Assembly: GCA_031284185.1 (NCBI GenBank)
Contig: JAITAJ010000100.1
Span: 1 to 13,726 of the forward strand
Reading direction: 5' to 3'
DNA from: Accumulibacter sp.
Lineage (GTDB): Bacteria > Pseudomonadota > Gammaproteobacteria > Burkholderiales > Rhodocyclaceae
Length of the DNA: 13,726 nucleotides
Shown piece after piece: positions 6,060 through 13,304 of the stretch. The notes below the pieces were generated by a model that had not been told where the DNA came from, did no database searches, and saw only the letters and a list, made by a program, of their open reading frames with translations. Within the stretch, counting starts at the first letter, position 1, and each line of letters starts with the position of its first letter. The position numbers and the translations under genes are program-made.

Positions 6060-6632
6060 TCAGTCGAAGAGGGGTTTCAGGTCGACGTCGGCTTTTTCCG
6101 CCCTGGAGAATTTGAGGAAGGGCTTGTCTTCAAAATGGAACAGCCGGGCGATGATGGCGTCGGGAAACTGCTCGACCCGGACGTTGTTGATGTTGACCGC
6201 GTCGTTGTACAGTTCCCGCCGGTCGGCGATGCCGTTTTCCAGCGCGCTGATGCGTTGCTGGAGCTGCGTGAAATTTTCGTTGGCCTTGAGTTCAGGGTAG
6301 GCTTCGGCGACCGCGAACAACCGGCCCAGGCCCATGCGCAAGGCGCCTTCCGCTTCGCCGAGCGCGCCGATGTTCCGCGCTTCCCGCGCCGACTGGACCC
6401 TGGAACGCGCTTCGATCACGCGCCGCAAGGTTTCCTGTTCAAACGCTTTGTATTGCTTGCAGACTTCGACGAGTTTGGGCAATTCGTCGTGTCGCTGTTT
6501 GAGCAGGATGTCGATGTTGGCCCACGTCTTGGTTACGTTGTGTTTGACGGCGACCAGCCCGTTGTAGAGCATGACGCCGTAAACGAGAACGACGAGCGCG
6601 ACGCCGAGTGAGATCATGTTGCCGGTGGTCAT
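6060..6632 (-). CDS. lemA: LemA family protein
   Basis: A 190-residue LemA-family protein: one N-terminal hydrophobic segment (about residues 6-24) followed by a long, mostly helical, probably antiparallel bundle. Family signatures are YNGLVAVKHNVTKTWANIDILLKQRHDELPKLVEVCKQY near residues 23-61, LGRLFAVAEAYPELKANENFTQLQQ in the middle, and ENGIADRRELYNDAVNINNVRVEQFP near the end. The topology is expected to be a short N-terminal tail and a large soluble bundle on the other side of the inner membrane. The molecular role of LemA proteins is not settled. GAGAG lies about ten bases before the ATG at 6632. It sits between the second HDOD gene (49 bases upstream) and the GIDE-like gene (28 bases downstream), all on the minus strand, consistent with one operon. 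Confidence 0.92.
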   Translation of the reverse strand: MTTGNMISLGVALVVLVYGVMLYNGLVAVKHNVTKTWANIDILLKQRHDELPKLVEVCKQYKAFEQETLRRVIEARSRVQSAREARNIGALGEAEGALRMGLGRLFAVAEAYPELKANENFTQLQQRISALENGIADRRELYNDAVNINNVRVEQFPDAIIARLFHFEDKPFLKFSRAEKADVDLKPLFD

Positions 6633-6651
6633 ATGGGGCTTCTCTCGAATC

Positions 6652-6681
6652 GGTGGAGGGGAAAAGGGGAAGGGGGAAGGA
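6652..6681 (+). other. Homopurine tract between HDOD gene 2 and lemA
   Basis: Apart from one T the plus strand is pure purine here, with G runs of four, four and five separated by A runs, including a mirror-symmetric AGGGGAAAAGGGGA. The lemA-side transcript would carry the matching C/U tract just before lemA. It could favour unusual DNA structure or be simple low-complexity sequence. Confidence 0.6.
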
Positions 6682-7536
6682 TCAGGGCCGGAGCGCCAGA
6701 TACTTCCAGGCGGTTTCGTCCGGGACGTTCAGCCGCGCGAGCAGCGTCTGACGGTCGATGCGCAACAGTTTTCCGATGGCGTCGAAGTCGTCCGGCAGGG
6801 CGGGATTGTCCCAGTCGTTGGCCGAATGGCGCGCCAGGTTGACGGCCAGAACGACGTTGCGCACGCGCGGGAGTTCGGCATTGACGTCGTCCATCAGCAT
6901 CTTGAGCAGTTCGGGCAGATGCCAGGCATCGCAAAGCGCCAGTTGCAGGTCGAACAGGCGGATGCCGAGTACCTGCATCTGCGCCGTGGCGCTGCGCAAG
7001 GAAGGGTCGGCCTGCTGCCGCCGGCGGATCTCGATCGCCAGCCGCGGGGCGAAGCACCACAGCAAGATTTCCGCCAGGTCGTGCAGCAGAGCGGCCAACG
7101 CGACTTCCTCGATGTTCATGTCGTGCCGCTCCAAGGCCCATGCCTGGGCATAGCGCGATGCGCGCTGGACGCGGCGAATGACGTACAGCACGCCCAGCTG
7201 CACCTGCGGCGGCTCCTTCTTGAGCACCGTTTCGATCGTGCTCGGGGACTTGAAATGCGCGAAGAAGGGGTTGACGCCGATCATCATGACCGCGTTGGCG
7301 ATGGTGGTGATGTCCGAATGCAGATAGCCGCTCCGGAATCGCTGGATGTAGGCGAGTACCTTGACGGCCAGCAAGGGGTCCTGAAGCACGATCGCGGCAA
7401 TGTCGCGTCCGTTGACGTGATCGATGGCAAGACTGATTTCTTCCAGGCGGCGCGCGGTCTGACGCAGAATGGGGATGTCAACCGTGCTGAAATACTCGAT
7501 CCATGCTTCCTTTGTCTTGAATGGCTGATCGATCAT
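6682..7536 (-). CDS. HDOD-domain protein, divergent (second copy)
   Basis: A 284-residue protein from the ATG at 7536 (MIDQPFKTKEAWIEYF), preferred over an in-frame ATG at 7605 because the extra 23 residues look non-conserved and GGAG lies upstream of the inner start. The HDOD pattern covers about residues 20-215: VDIPILRQTARRLEEI, DIAAIVLQDPLLAVKVLAYIQRFRSG, TIANAVMMIGVNPFFAHF and EEVALAALLHDLAEILLW. Apart from that HD pair the usual metal-binding histidines are missing, so a hydrolase activity is unlikely and a binding or scaffold role more plausible. There is no transmembrane segment and no other domain. It is the first gene of the minus-strand cluster with lemA and the GIDE-like gene and is divergent from ndk. 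The weak resemblance to the first HDOD protein does not look like a recent duplication. Confidence 0.82.
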   Translation of the reverse strand: MIDQPFKTKEAWIEYFSTVDIPILRQTARRLEEISLAIDHVNGRDIAAIVLQDPLLAVKVLAYIQRFRSGYLHSDITTIANAVMMIGVNPFFAHFKSPSTIETVLKKEPPQVQLGVLYVIRRVQRASRYAQAWALERHDMNIEEVALAALLHDLAEILLWCFAPRLAIEIRRRQQADPSLRSATAQMQVLGIRLFDLQLALCDAWHLPELLKMLMDDVNAELPRVRNVVLAVNLARHSANDWDNPALPDDFDAIGKLLRIDRQTLLARLNVPDETAWKYLALRP

Positions 7537-7640
7537 CGTAGAACTGACTCCGGTTTGAGACGCCCGGGAGGGGATGTGCAACCCCTGTTTGCGGCGACTT
7601 CGCATGAAGGCATGTCGCTGATTTCCTGATTCAAAAAGAT

Positions 7641-7658
7641 GGGCCTAAGTTCAGGCCC
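7641..7658. terminator. Terminator-like hairpin in a divergent gap
   Basis: GGGCCT (7641-7646), a six-base loop, and AGGCCC (7653-7658). Read on the plus strand it is followed by TTTAATT; read on the minus strand it is followed by ATCTTTTT. It could stop transcription in either direction, or serve as an operator, since both flanking genes point away from it. The function is uncertain. Confidence 0.4.
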
Positions 7659-7786
7659 TTTAATTCGGGCCATAGTACCTGCTATGCTTGCGCGTCGCAA
7701 GTCCGTTCCGGCGATTCACGCGCCGCCGACGCTCGGGCGCGGGGTTCCGCAATGGGGTTTCGCGCCGGGAGGCTCGACGCGATTCG

Positions 7787-7817
7787 TTGATCCGCGGCGC
7801 GGGGGTGTTGGTAGAAT
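7787..7817 (+). promoter_or_regulatory. Candidate promoter for the ndk-ispG operon
   Basis: TTGATC (7787-7792) and TAGAAT (7812-7817) with a 19-base spacer, each close to the sigma70 consensus. The leader to ndk would be about 60 bases. The long spacer makes this a moderate call. Confidence 0.45.
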
Positions 7818-7884
7818 AAAGGACTTTCGGAGAATCTTCCGCCACGGCGGCCATTGTTCCGAACCAACCAGGAGACTTGATCGT

Positions 7885-8313
7885 ATGGCTGTCGAGCGCA
7901 CGCTTTCCATCATCAAACCCGATGCCGTTGCCAAGAACGTGATCGGAAAAATCTATTCCCGTTTCGAGTCCGGCGGACTGAAGATCGTCGCCGCGAAGAT
8001 GCTGTGGCTCTCGCCCCGGGAAGCCGGGCAGTTCTACGCCGTGCACAAGGAGCGTCCGTTCTACGGCGAGCTGGTCGAATTCATGACGTCCGGGCCGGTG
8101 ATGGCGCAGGTGCTCGAAGGCGAGAACGCGATCGCCAGGAACCGCGACCTGATGGGCGCCACGGATCCGAAGAAGGCTGCTCCGGGCACTATCCGCGCGG
8201 ACTTCGCCGAATCCATCGACGCCAATGCCGTGCATGGTTCCGACGGCCCCGAGACGGCCCGGGCGGAAATCGCCTTCTTCTTCCCGGCGATGAATCTCTA
8301 CGACGGTCGCTGA
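7885..8313 (+). CDS. ndk: Nucleoside diphosphate kinase
   Basis: Moves the gamma phosphate of ATP to other nucleoside diphosphates through a phosphohistidine and so balances the NTP and dNTP pools. It has 142 residues, the normal size. The N-terminus ERTLSIIKPDAVAKN is diagnostic, and the active-site histidine is His117 in NAVHGSDGPETA; RNRDLMGATDPKKAAPGTIR binds the nucleotide. ATG 7885 has AGGAG (7870-7874) ten bases upstream, and the open frame before it has no family sequence. It is the first gene of the plus-strand operon that continues into rlmN after 22 bases, an order widespread in betaproteobacteria. Confidence 0.97.
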   Translation: MAVERTLSIIKPDAVAKNVIGKIYSRFESGGLKIVAAKMLWLSPREAGQFYAVHKERPFYGELVEFMTSGPVMAQVLEGENAIARNRDLMGATDPKKAAPGTIRADFAESIDANAVHGSDGPETARAEIAFFFPAMNLYDGR

Positions 8314-8335
8314 AGAGCGCGGAAGGTTTCGTCGC

Positions 8336-9436
8336 ATGGCCGTCGCCGTCAATCTGCTCGATTTCGATGCCACGGGTCTGGCCGGGTATTTCGCCGGCCT
8401 GGGCGAGAAGCCGTTTCGCGCCCGGCAGGTGTTGCGCTGGATGCATCGCTCCGGGCAGGACGACTTCGACGCGATGACCGACATCGCCGGAAGTCTGCGC
8501 GAGAAGCTCCGGGCGAACGCCGGAATCATGCCTCCGGCGATCGTTTCGGACAGGCTTTCCGGCGATGGCGCGCGCAAATTCGTGTTCGACGTCGGCGGCG
8601 GAAATGCCGTCGAGACCGTGTTCATTCCCGAGGGCGGGCGCGGCACGCTGTGCGTGTCGACGCAGGTCGGCTGCGCGCTCGATTGCGCGTTCTGCTCGAC
8701 CGGGAGCCAGGGCTTCAATCGCAATCTGACGGCTGCCGAGATCATCGGCCAGCTCTGGCAGGTCAACCGGGCGCTGGGCGCGTGTCCCGATGGGCGCGTT
8801 GTCGACAACGTGGTGCTGATGGGCATGGGCGAACCGCTGGCCAATTTCGGAAATCTGGTGACGGCCTTGCGCCTGCTGCTCGATGACAACGCCTATGGGC
8901 TGTCGCGGCGGCGCGTGACGGTGTCGACGTCCGGCCTGGTGCCCATGATCGACCGCTTGCGCGACGAATGTCCGGTGGCCCTTGCCGTTTCGCTGCACGC
9001 GCCGGACGACGCGCTGCGCGACCGGCTGGTGCCGATCAATCGCAGATATCCGCTGCGCGAGTTGATGGCCGCCTGTCTGCGCTATCTGGATGAGGCGCCG
9101 CGCGACTTCGTGACTTTCGAGTACGTGATGCTCGATGAAGTCAATGATTCGGAAGAGCACGCGCGCCGTCTGCTGTGCCTGACGCGCGAAGTTCCGTGCA
9201 AGTTCAATCTGATTCCGTTCAATCCGTTTCCCGGTTCGTCCTTCCGGCGTTCTCCGTCGCCGCGCGTGCGAAGATTCGCAGAAATTCTGATGAATGCCGG
9301 AATCGTCACCACGACGCGCAAGGTTCGCGGCGAGGATATCGGCGCGGCCTGCGGTCAACTCGCCGGGCAGGTCAGGGACAGAACCCGGCGCGGCAGGTGG
9401 CCGGCGGCCGCTGTTCATGAGGTGAGATCGCAATGA
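8336..9436 (+). CDS. rlmN: Dual-specificity 23S rRNA/tRNA adenine-C2 methyltransferase
   Basis: A radical-SAM enzyme that methylates C2 of A2503 in 23S rRNA and of A37 in some tRNAs. It has 366 residues. The iron-sulfur motif is VGCALDCAFCSTG with Cys113, Cys117 and Cys120. The two methyl-carrying cysteines are also present: Cys106 in GTLCVSTQ and Cys339 in DIGAACGQLAG. Other family blocks are GQGFNRNLTAAEIIGQ-like sequence at about 124-140, VVLMGMGEPLANF, and the S-adenosylmethionine-binding VTVSTSGLVPMI. GGAAGG lies about 12 bases before the ATG. The stop overlaps the pilW start by four bases (ATGA at 9433), implying coupled translation. After the conserved end the last 25 or so residues are arginine-rich and variable. 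Confidence 0.97.
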   Translation: MAVAVNLLDFDATGLAGYFAGLGEKPFRARQVLRWMHRSGQDDFDAMTDIAGSLREKLRANAGIMPPAIVSDRLSGDGARKFVFDVGGGNAVETVFIPEGGRGTLCVSTQVGCALDCAFCSTGSQGFNRNLTAAEIIGQLWQVNRALGACPDGRVVDNVVLMGMGEPLANFGNLVTALRLLLDDNAYGLSRRRVTVSTSGLVPMIDRLRDECPVALAVSLHAPDDALRDRLVPINRRYPLRELMAACLRYLDEAPRDFVTFEYVMLDEVNDSEEHARRLLCLTREVPCKFNLIPFNPFPGSSFRRSPSPRVRRFAEILMNAGIVTTTRKVRGEDIGAACGQLAGQVRDRTRRGRWPAAAVHEVRSQ

Positions 9437-10239
9437 AAAGAGTGACGTGCAAGTGTCTTGCGTGGGGTTGCGCCGCGGCGCTGTGGATGGGTTTCGCGCC
9501 GCTGGCGGCGGGGCAGCCGGCGGCGCCGGATCAGGCGGCGGGCGTTGCCATGTCACCCCAGCCCAAGGATCCGCGGACGCGCGCCAAGGCGCATACCGAA
9601 CTGGGCGCGCTCTATTTCCAGGACGGGAATCTGATCGTCGCGCTCGAAGAGTTGACGCTCGCCGCCGCGATCGATCCCGAATATGCGCCGGCGTTCAACA
9701 TCCGGGGGCTCGTGCTTTATTACGTGAAGGAATTCGATTCCGCCGAGAAGGATTTCCGGCGAGCGCTGAGCCTCGAGGAAAAAAACCCGGAGATCAGCAA
9801 CAATTACGGTTGGTTCTTGTGCCAGACGGGCCGGGCGGCGGAATCGATCCAGTATTTCGAGCGCGCCTACGAGAATCCGATGTACCAGACGCCGGTCAAC
9901 GCCTACGTGAATGCCGGCGCCTGCCACATCAGGATCGATGAACTCGATCGGGCGGAGGAAATCTTGCGCAAGAGCCTCCGCCTGATGCCGAACAATCCGC
10001 AGGCGATGTACCATCTGGCCGATATCCACTACAGGCGCGGCAATCTGGACGCCGCCAGAAAGCAATTACTGGAAGTGCTCAGTCTGGTCGATCCGGGGCC
10101 GGAAACGCTCTGGCTGCTTCTGCGCGTCGAGCGCCGGTTGGGCAATCGGGCGGACGAGCAGAGCCTGACTACCCAACTGCGCCGCAAATTTCCCGACTCC
10201 GCCGAGTATCAGGAGCTGCTGAAGGGGAACTACGAATGA
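9433..10239 (+). CDS. pilW: Type IV pilus biogenesis/stability protein, TPR repeats
   Basis: A 268-residue tetratricopeptide-repeat protein of the PilW/PilF family, which in other bacteria pilots the PilQ secretin to the outer membrane. About five TPR units fill residues 51-225, for example AKAHTELGALYFQDGNLIVALEELTLAAAIDPEY as the first. The N-terminus is a signal sequence, but the usual lipobox is not clean: the nearest candidate is AWG-Cys13, and an AAG-Q cleavage near residue 27 is also possible, so lipidation is uncertain. Start and stop codons overlap rlmN and rodZ by four bases each. The position between rlmN and rodZ is the standard place for pilW in this class, which supports the name over a generic TPR protein. 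No other pilus genes are in the window. Confidence 0.88.
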   Translation: MKRVTCKCLAWGCAAALWMGFAPLAAGQPAAPDQAAGVAMSPQPKDPRTRAKAHTELGALYFQDGNLIVALEELTLAAAIDPEYAPAFNIRGLVLYYVKEFDSAEKDFRRALSLEEKNPEISNNYGWFLCQTGRAAESIQYFERAYENPMYQTPVNAYVNAGACHIRIDELDRAEEILRKSLRLMPNNPQAMYHLADIHYRRGNLDAARKQLLEVLSLVDPGPETLWLLLRVERRLGNRADEQSLTTQLRRKFPDSAEYQELLKGNYE

Positions 10240-11276
10240 GCGAGGAGATAGCCGTCACGGATTCGCCGGCCGGCCCGGAGCAGGGTCGAGAGGAGCAGGC
10301 GTCCGCGCCGGCGGAAGAGGCCGTCGACGTCGGGCAGCGTCTGCGTCTGGCGCGTGAGGCGCGCGGCATCTCCACCGGCGAGGCGGCGGCGGCGATCAAA
10401 CTGAGTCCGCATCAGGTGGAAGCCCTGGAAGCGGATGACTGGTTTCAGTTTCCGAGGACGATCACCCGTGGATTCGTGCGCAACTACGCGCGCTATCTCG
10501 GGATCGATGCCAGGCCGCTGATGGCGGCGCTGGATCGCGTGCCGATGCCGCGCGGTCCCGAGCTGGCCGTAGGCTCCAGCGCTTCGGTCAACATGCCGCG
10601 CGAAGAGCGGGGCGACTGGCGCAATTACGTCCGCGTGGCGGCGGGGCTGATTGCGGTGGCCCTGGCGCTTCTGGCCTATTTTTTCGTTCCGACCGAGTTG
10701 TGGTGGTCGAGTCTCGATTCGGTCAGGGCGTTTGTCTCGCGGGAGGTCGCGTCCGACGCGGTGGAGCCGGGCGACGTGTCCGGCGTCATCGTGCCGCTGG
10801 ACGACACGCCGCTTTCCGAAACTCCGTCCCCGGCGATCGTCGCTCCGGCGCCGGTCGAGCCGGTTCCGACCGGACCGGTCTCGTCTGGACCGCTCCTGGC
10901 CGAGCCGGCCCGAGCCGAGCCAATGCCTGTCAAACCGCTCCCGGCCGAGCCGGTCCGGGCCGAGCCGGCGCCGGCCAAGCCGCTTCTGGTCGAACCGGCG
11001 CAGGTACAGGCCGCGCCGGCCGTCGAGCCGTCCTCGTCGGGCGAAACGCTGGTGTTTTCCTTTGCGCAGCCTTCATGGGTCGAAGTGCGCGATCGTGATG
11101 ATCAGGTCATCCTTTCCCAGATCAACCCGGCTGGCAGCCGGCGCGAGCTTGCCGGTCAGCCGCCGTTCGCGCTGGTCGTCGGAAATGCCTCCCATGTGTC
11201 GGTGCGATACAAGGGCAAGGCTGTCGATCTGTCGCCGCGCAGCAAAGACGACGTCGCCCGGTTGACGCTCGAATGA
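10236..11276 (+). CDS. rodZ: Cytoskeleton protein RodZ
   Basis: A bitopic inner-membrane protein that links MreB filaments to the cell-wall elongation machinery and keeps rod shape. It has 346 residues. Order: low-complexity N-tail (1-30), helix-turn-helix domain (about 33-95, GQRLRLAREARGISTGEAA...LSPHQVEALEADDW...RGFVRNYARYLGID), one membrane helix (about 133-151), a periplasmic Pro/Glu/Ala-rich linker (about 190-265), and a C-terminal DUF4115 beta domain (268-346) with the conserved SWVEVRDRDDQVILSQ. The linker includes a 15-residue tandem repeat. The gene overlaps pilW and ispG by four bases at each end. Confidence 0.94.
   Translation: MSEEIAVTDSPAGPEQGREEQASAPAEEAVDVGQRLRLAREARGISTGEAAAAIKLSPHQVEALEADDWFQFPRTITRGFVRNYARYLGIDARPLMAALDRVPMPRGPELAVGSSASVNMPREERGDWRNYVRVAAGLIAVALALLAYFFVPTELWWSSLDSVRAFVSREVASDAVEPGDVSGVIVPLDDTPLSETPSPAIVAPAPVEPVPTGPVSSGPLLAEPARAEPMPVKPLPAEPVRAEPAPAKPLLVEPAQVQAAPAVEPSSSGETLVFSFAQPSWVEVRDRDDQVILSQINPAGSRRELAGQPPFALVVGNASHVSVRYKGKAVDLSPRSKDDVARLTLE
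10890..11024 (+). repeat. 45-base tandem repeat in the rodZ linker
   Basis: Three units of 45 bases encode 15-residue repeats: PLLAEPARAEPMPVK (219-233), PLPAEPVRAEPAPAK (234-248) and a more diverged PLLVEPAQVQAAPAV (249-263). The unit length keeps the reading frame, so copy number can change the linker length without breaking the protein. Confidence 0.85.
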
Positions 11277-12505
11277 CCATGAATGCGCTCGTCGGGCGCC
11301 GCCTCACGCGGCCGGTGCGGATCGGGCGCGTCGCCATCGGCGGCGGGGCGCCGATCGTCGTCCAGTCGATGACCAATACCGACACCGCGGACGTGGACGG
11401 GACGGCCACGCAGTGCGCCGAACTCGCGCGCGCGGGTTCGGAACTGGTGCGCGTCACGGTGAACACGCCGGCGGCGGCGGCGGCGATTCCGCGCCTCTGC
11501 GAAGCGCTCGAAAGAATGGGCGTCGACGTGCCGCTGATCGGCGACTTCCACTACAACGGCCATCGTCTGCTGGCCGATTACCCGGAATGCGCCGAGCGCC
11601 TGGTCAAGTACCGCATCAATCCGGGCAACGTCGGTCACGGCAGGAAACGCGGCGAACAGTTCGCGCGGATGATCGAAATTGCCTGCAAGCACGACAAGGC
11701 GGTGCGCATCGGCGTCAACTGGGGCAGCCTCGATCAGGATTTGCTGGCGCGCGTCATGGATGGCAACGCCCGGCGTTCCCATCCGCTCGACGCGGTCGGC
11801 GTGATGCGCGAGGCGATGGTCGCCTCGGCGCTGGAGTCCGCCGCGAAGGCGGAGGAGATCGGGCTTTCCGGCGACCGGATCATCCTGTCGTGCAAGGTGT
11901 CCGGCGTGCAGGATCTGATCGCCATCTACCGCGAGCTTTCCCGGAGAGCCGACTATGCCCTGCATCTTGGCCTGACCGAGGCCGGCATGGGGTCCAAGGG
12001 AGTCGTCGCGTCCACGGCCGCGATGGCCGTTCTGTTGCAGGAAGGGATCGGCGACACGATCCGCGTTTCCCTGACGCCGGAACCGGGCGGCGAGCGCGCG
12101 CGGGAGGTCGTCGTCGCGCAGGAAATGTTGCAGGTCATGGGACTGCGCGCCTTTGCGCCGATGGTCACCGCCTGTCCGGGCTGTGGCCGGACGGCCAGCG
12201 CCTTCTTTCAGGAATTGGCGCGGGCCGTGCAGAACCACGTGCGCGAGCGCATGTCCCGCTGGCGGGCCGAATACGTCGGCAGCGAGAACATGACCCTGGC
12301 GGTGATGGGCTGTGTGGTCAACGGGCCGGGCGAGAGCCGGCACGCCAACGTCGGCATCAGCCTTCCGGGAACCGGCGAGGCGCCCGCCGCGCCGGTGTTC
12401 GAGGACGGAGTGAAGACCGCCACCCTGCGCGGCGAAAACATCGCGGAAGAATTCATCGCCATCGTGGATCGCTACGTGGCGCGTACCTATAGGAAAAAAG
12501 CCTGA
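11273..12505 (+). CDS. ispG: 4-hydroxy-3-methylbut-2-enyl diphosphate synthase (flavodoxin)
   Basis: Also called GcpE. An iron-sulfur enzyme that converts methylerythritol cyclodiphosphate to hydroxymethylbutenyl diphosphate in the non-mevalonate isoprenoid pathway. It has 410 residues, the longer size typical of betaproteobacteria. The N-terminal barrel shows PIVVQSMTNTDTADVDGT, VPLIGDFHYNGH, KYRINPGNVG and VRIGVNWGSLDQDLL. The cluster ligands are Cys301 and Cys304 in TACPGCGRTAS and Cys347 in AVMGCVVNGPGE. The start overlaps the rodZ stop (ATGA at 11273); an ATG six bases later is an equally possible start. It ends the conserved operon block; hisS, the usual next gene, is displaced. Confidence 0.97.
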   Translation: MTMNALVGRRLTRPVRIGRVAIGGGAPIVVQSMTNTDTADVDGTATQCAELARAGSELVRVTVNTPAAAAAIPRLCEALERMGVDVPLIGDFHYNGHRLLADYPECAERLVKYRINPGNVGHGRKRGEQFARMIEIACKHDKAVRIGVNWGSLDQDLLARVMDGNARRSHPLDAVGVMREAMVASALESAAKAEEIGLSGDRIILSCKVSGVQDLIAIYRELSRRADYALHLGLTEAGMGSKGVVASTAAMAVLLQEGIGDTIRVSLTPEPGGERAREVVVAQEMLQVMGLRAFAPMVTACPGCGRTASAFFQELARAVQNHVRERMSRWRAEYVGSENMTLAVMGCVVNGPGESRHANVGISLPGTGEAPAAPVFEDGVKTATLRGENIAEEFIAIVDRYVARTYRKKA

Positions 12506-12549
12506 GAAACGCGAAATGATACTGAACCCGCTTCCTGATTCCTTTTCCA

Positions 12550-12565
12550 GGTTTTGAAGAAAACC
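12550..12565 (+). other. Small hairpin before the cassette
   Basis: GGTTTT (12550-12555), GAAG loop, AAAACC (12560-12565). It ends one base before a possible GTG start at 12567 and would hide it, which supports the ATG at 12591 instead. It has no U-run and is not a convincing terminator. Confidence 0.45.
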
Positions 12566-12590
12566 CGTGACCGCGAAAAGCGAGAACGAA

Positions 12591-13304
12591 ATGAGGGCTG
12601 GCGCACCGAAATTTTTAGAACGGATTGTCTGCCTGGCAAACTCCAGGAAGAATGTGGGGCGCTGTGTGGCGGGTAAGCGTTTGAGCGACCACTCATGGTT
12701 ACGTCCGATCAGTGATCGTCCGGGGCATGAAATCTCTGAGATCGATCGACGCTATCCCGATGGCAAAATGCCGCGCTTGCTTGATGTCATGGAGATTCCA
12801 TGTGTCGAGAATAGAGCGCATGGGCACCAGAGCGAGAATGTGTTGATCGATGATCGGTTTTGCTGGGAAAAAAAAGGGCGCGTGGCTTGGAAAGACATTC
12901 TTGCCCTGGTCGACCAGGACGCAGACCTTTGGGTGAATGGATTCAGCGCGTACCACAACCGGAACAACCGCGTCCCGGCAGATCTCATCGACGAAAATGG
13001 CGGTTCCCTGCGCCTGATAGAACTTGACGAAATCGCGCTTTATGCCGGCCCCAAGGCACCGGGCTTCGGCAATATGAAACTTGTCGTTCGGGCCGGCTTT
13101 GAGTATCGTGGACGGGAGTATAAGCTGGACCTGACTGATCCGGAGTATGAGCGGGCTTGTTTGGAAAGAGGGTCTGGTGAGCATTGTGTCAAATCGGTGA
13201 TCGCATGTGTCAGCTTGACCGAACCGCATACGAACAAGAATGGCGAAACTTTCGCCTATAAGCTCGTGGCTTCCATTATCACGCCAAAACAGGCTGGCGC
13301 ATGA
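12591..13304 (+). CDS. Probable dual OB-domain protein
   Basis: A 237-residue protein that I tentatively assign to the dual OB-domain family from its opening, RIVCLANSRKNVGRCVAG followed by a conserved SDHSWLRPIS, and from the HQSENVLIDD segment near residue 80. The second half (about 125-235) has LIELDEIALYAGP, VRAGFEYRGREYKLDLTDPEYER and a KSVIACVSLTEPH block, consistent with a second beta-rich domain. There are no catalytic motifs, membrane segments or signal peptide; nucleic-acid or small-ligand binding is inference from the fold. I prefer ATG 12591 (CGAG six bases upstream) over GTG 12567, which abuts a hairpin. Local GC is lower than in the operon before it (hand counts: 50% at 12781-12840 and 55% at 13081-13140, against 58% at 11641-11700 and 78% at 12061-12120), a sign of transfer. 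The stop overlaps the start of the DUF488 gene. Confidence 0.6.
   Translation: MRAGAPKFLERIVCLANSRKNVGRCVAGKRLSDHSWLRPISDRPGHEISEIDRRYPDGKMPRLLDVMEIPCVENRAHGHQSENVLIDDRFCWEKKGRVAWKDILALVDQDADLWVNGFSAYHNRNNRVPADLIDENGGSLRLIELDEIALYAGPKAPGFGNMKLVVRAGFEYRGREYKLDLTDPEYERACLERGSGEHCVKSVIACVSLTEPHTNKNGETFAYKLVASIITPKQAGA

Larger units (their letters stand above)
7537..7884. other. Divergent intergenic region between HDOD gene 2 and ndk
   Basis: These 348 bases hold a small inverted repeat AGGGG (7569-7573)/CCCCT (7582-7586) in the HDOD-side leader, a stronger terminator-like hairpin at 7641-7658, a candidate ndk promoter at 7787-7817, and the ndk ribosome site AGGAG (7870-7874). None of the local 7-base-arm repeats occur here. 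No gene is supported; a plus-strand frame open from 7639 is only the upstream extension of ndk. Confidence 0.6.

Noticed and set aside
7660..8889. 409-codon minus-strand frame opposite ndk and rlmN
   Set aside because: It covers two recognised genes and their promoter and shows only Ser/Arg/Pro-rich sequence.
8189..9556. 455-codon minus-strand frame opposite rlmN
   Set aside because: rlmN is complete with all catalytic cysteines; the antisense translation is low-complexity Pro/Arg/Ala without family features.
11156..12343. 395-codon minus-strand frame opposite ispG
   Set aside because: A shadow of a conserved gene, rich in His, Arg and Asp, with no recognisable domain.
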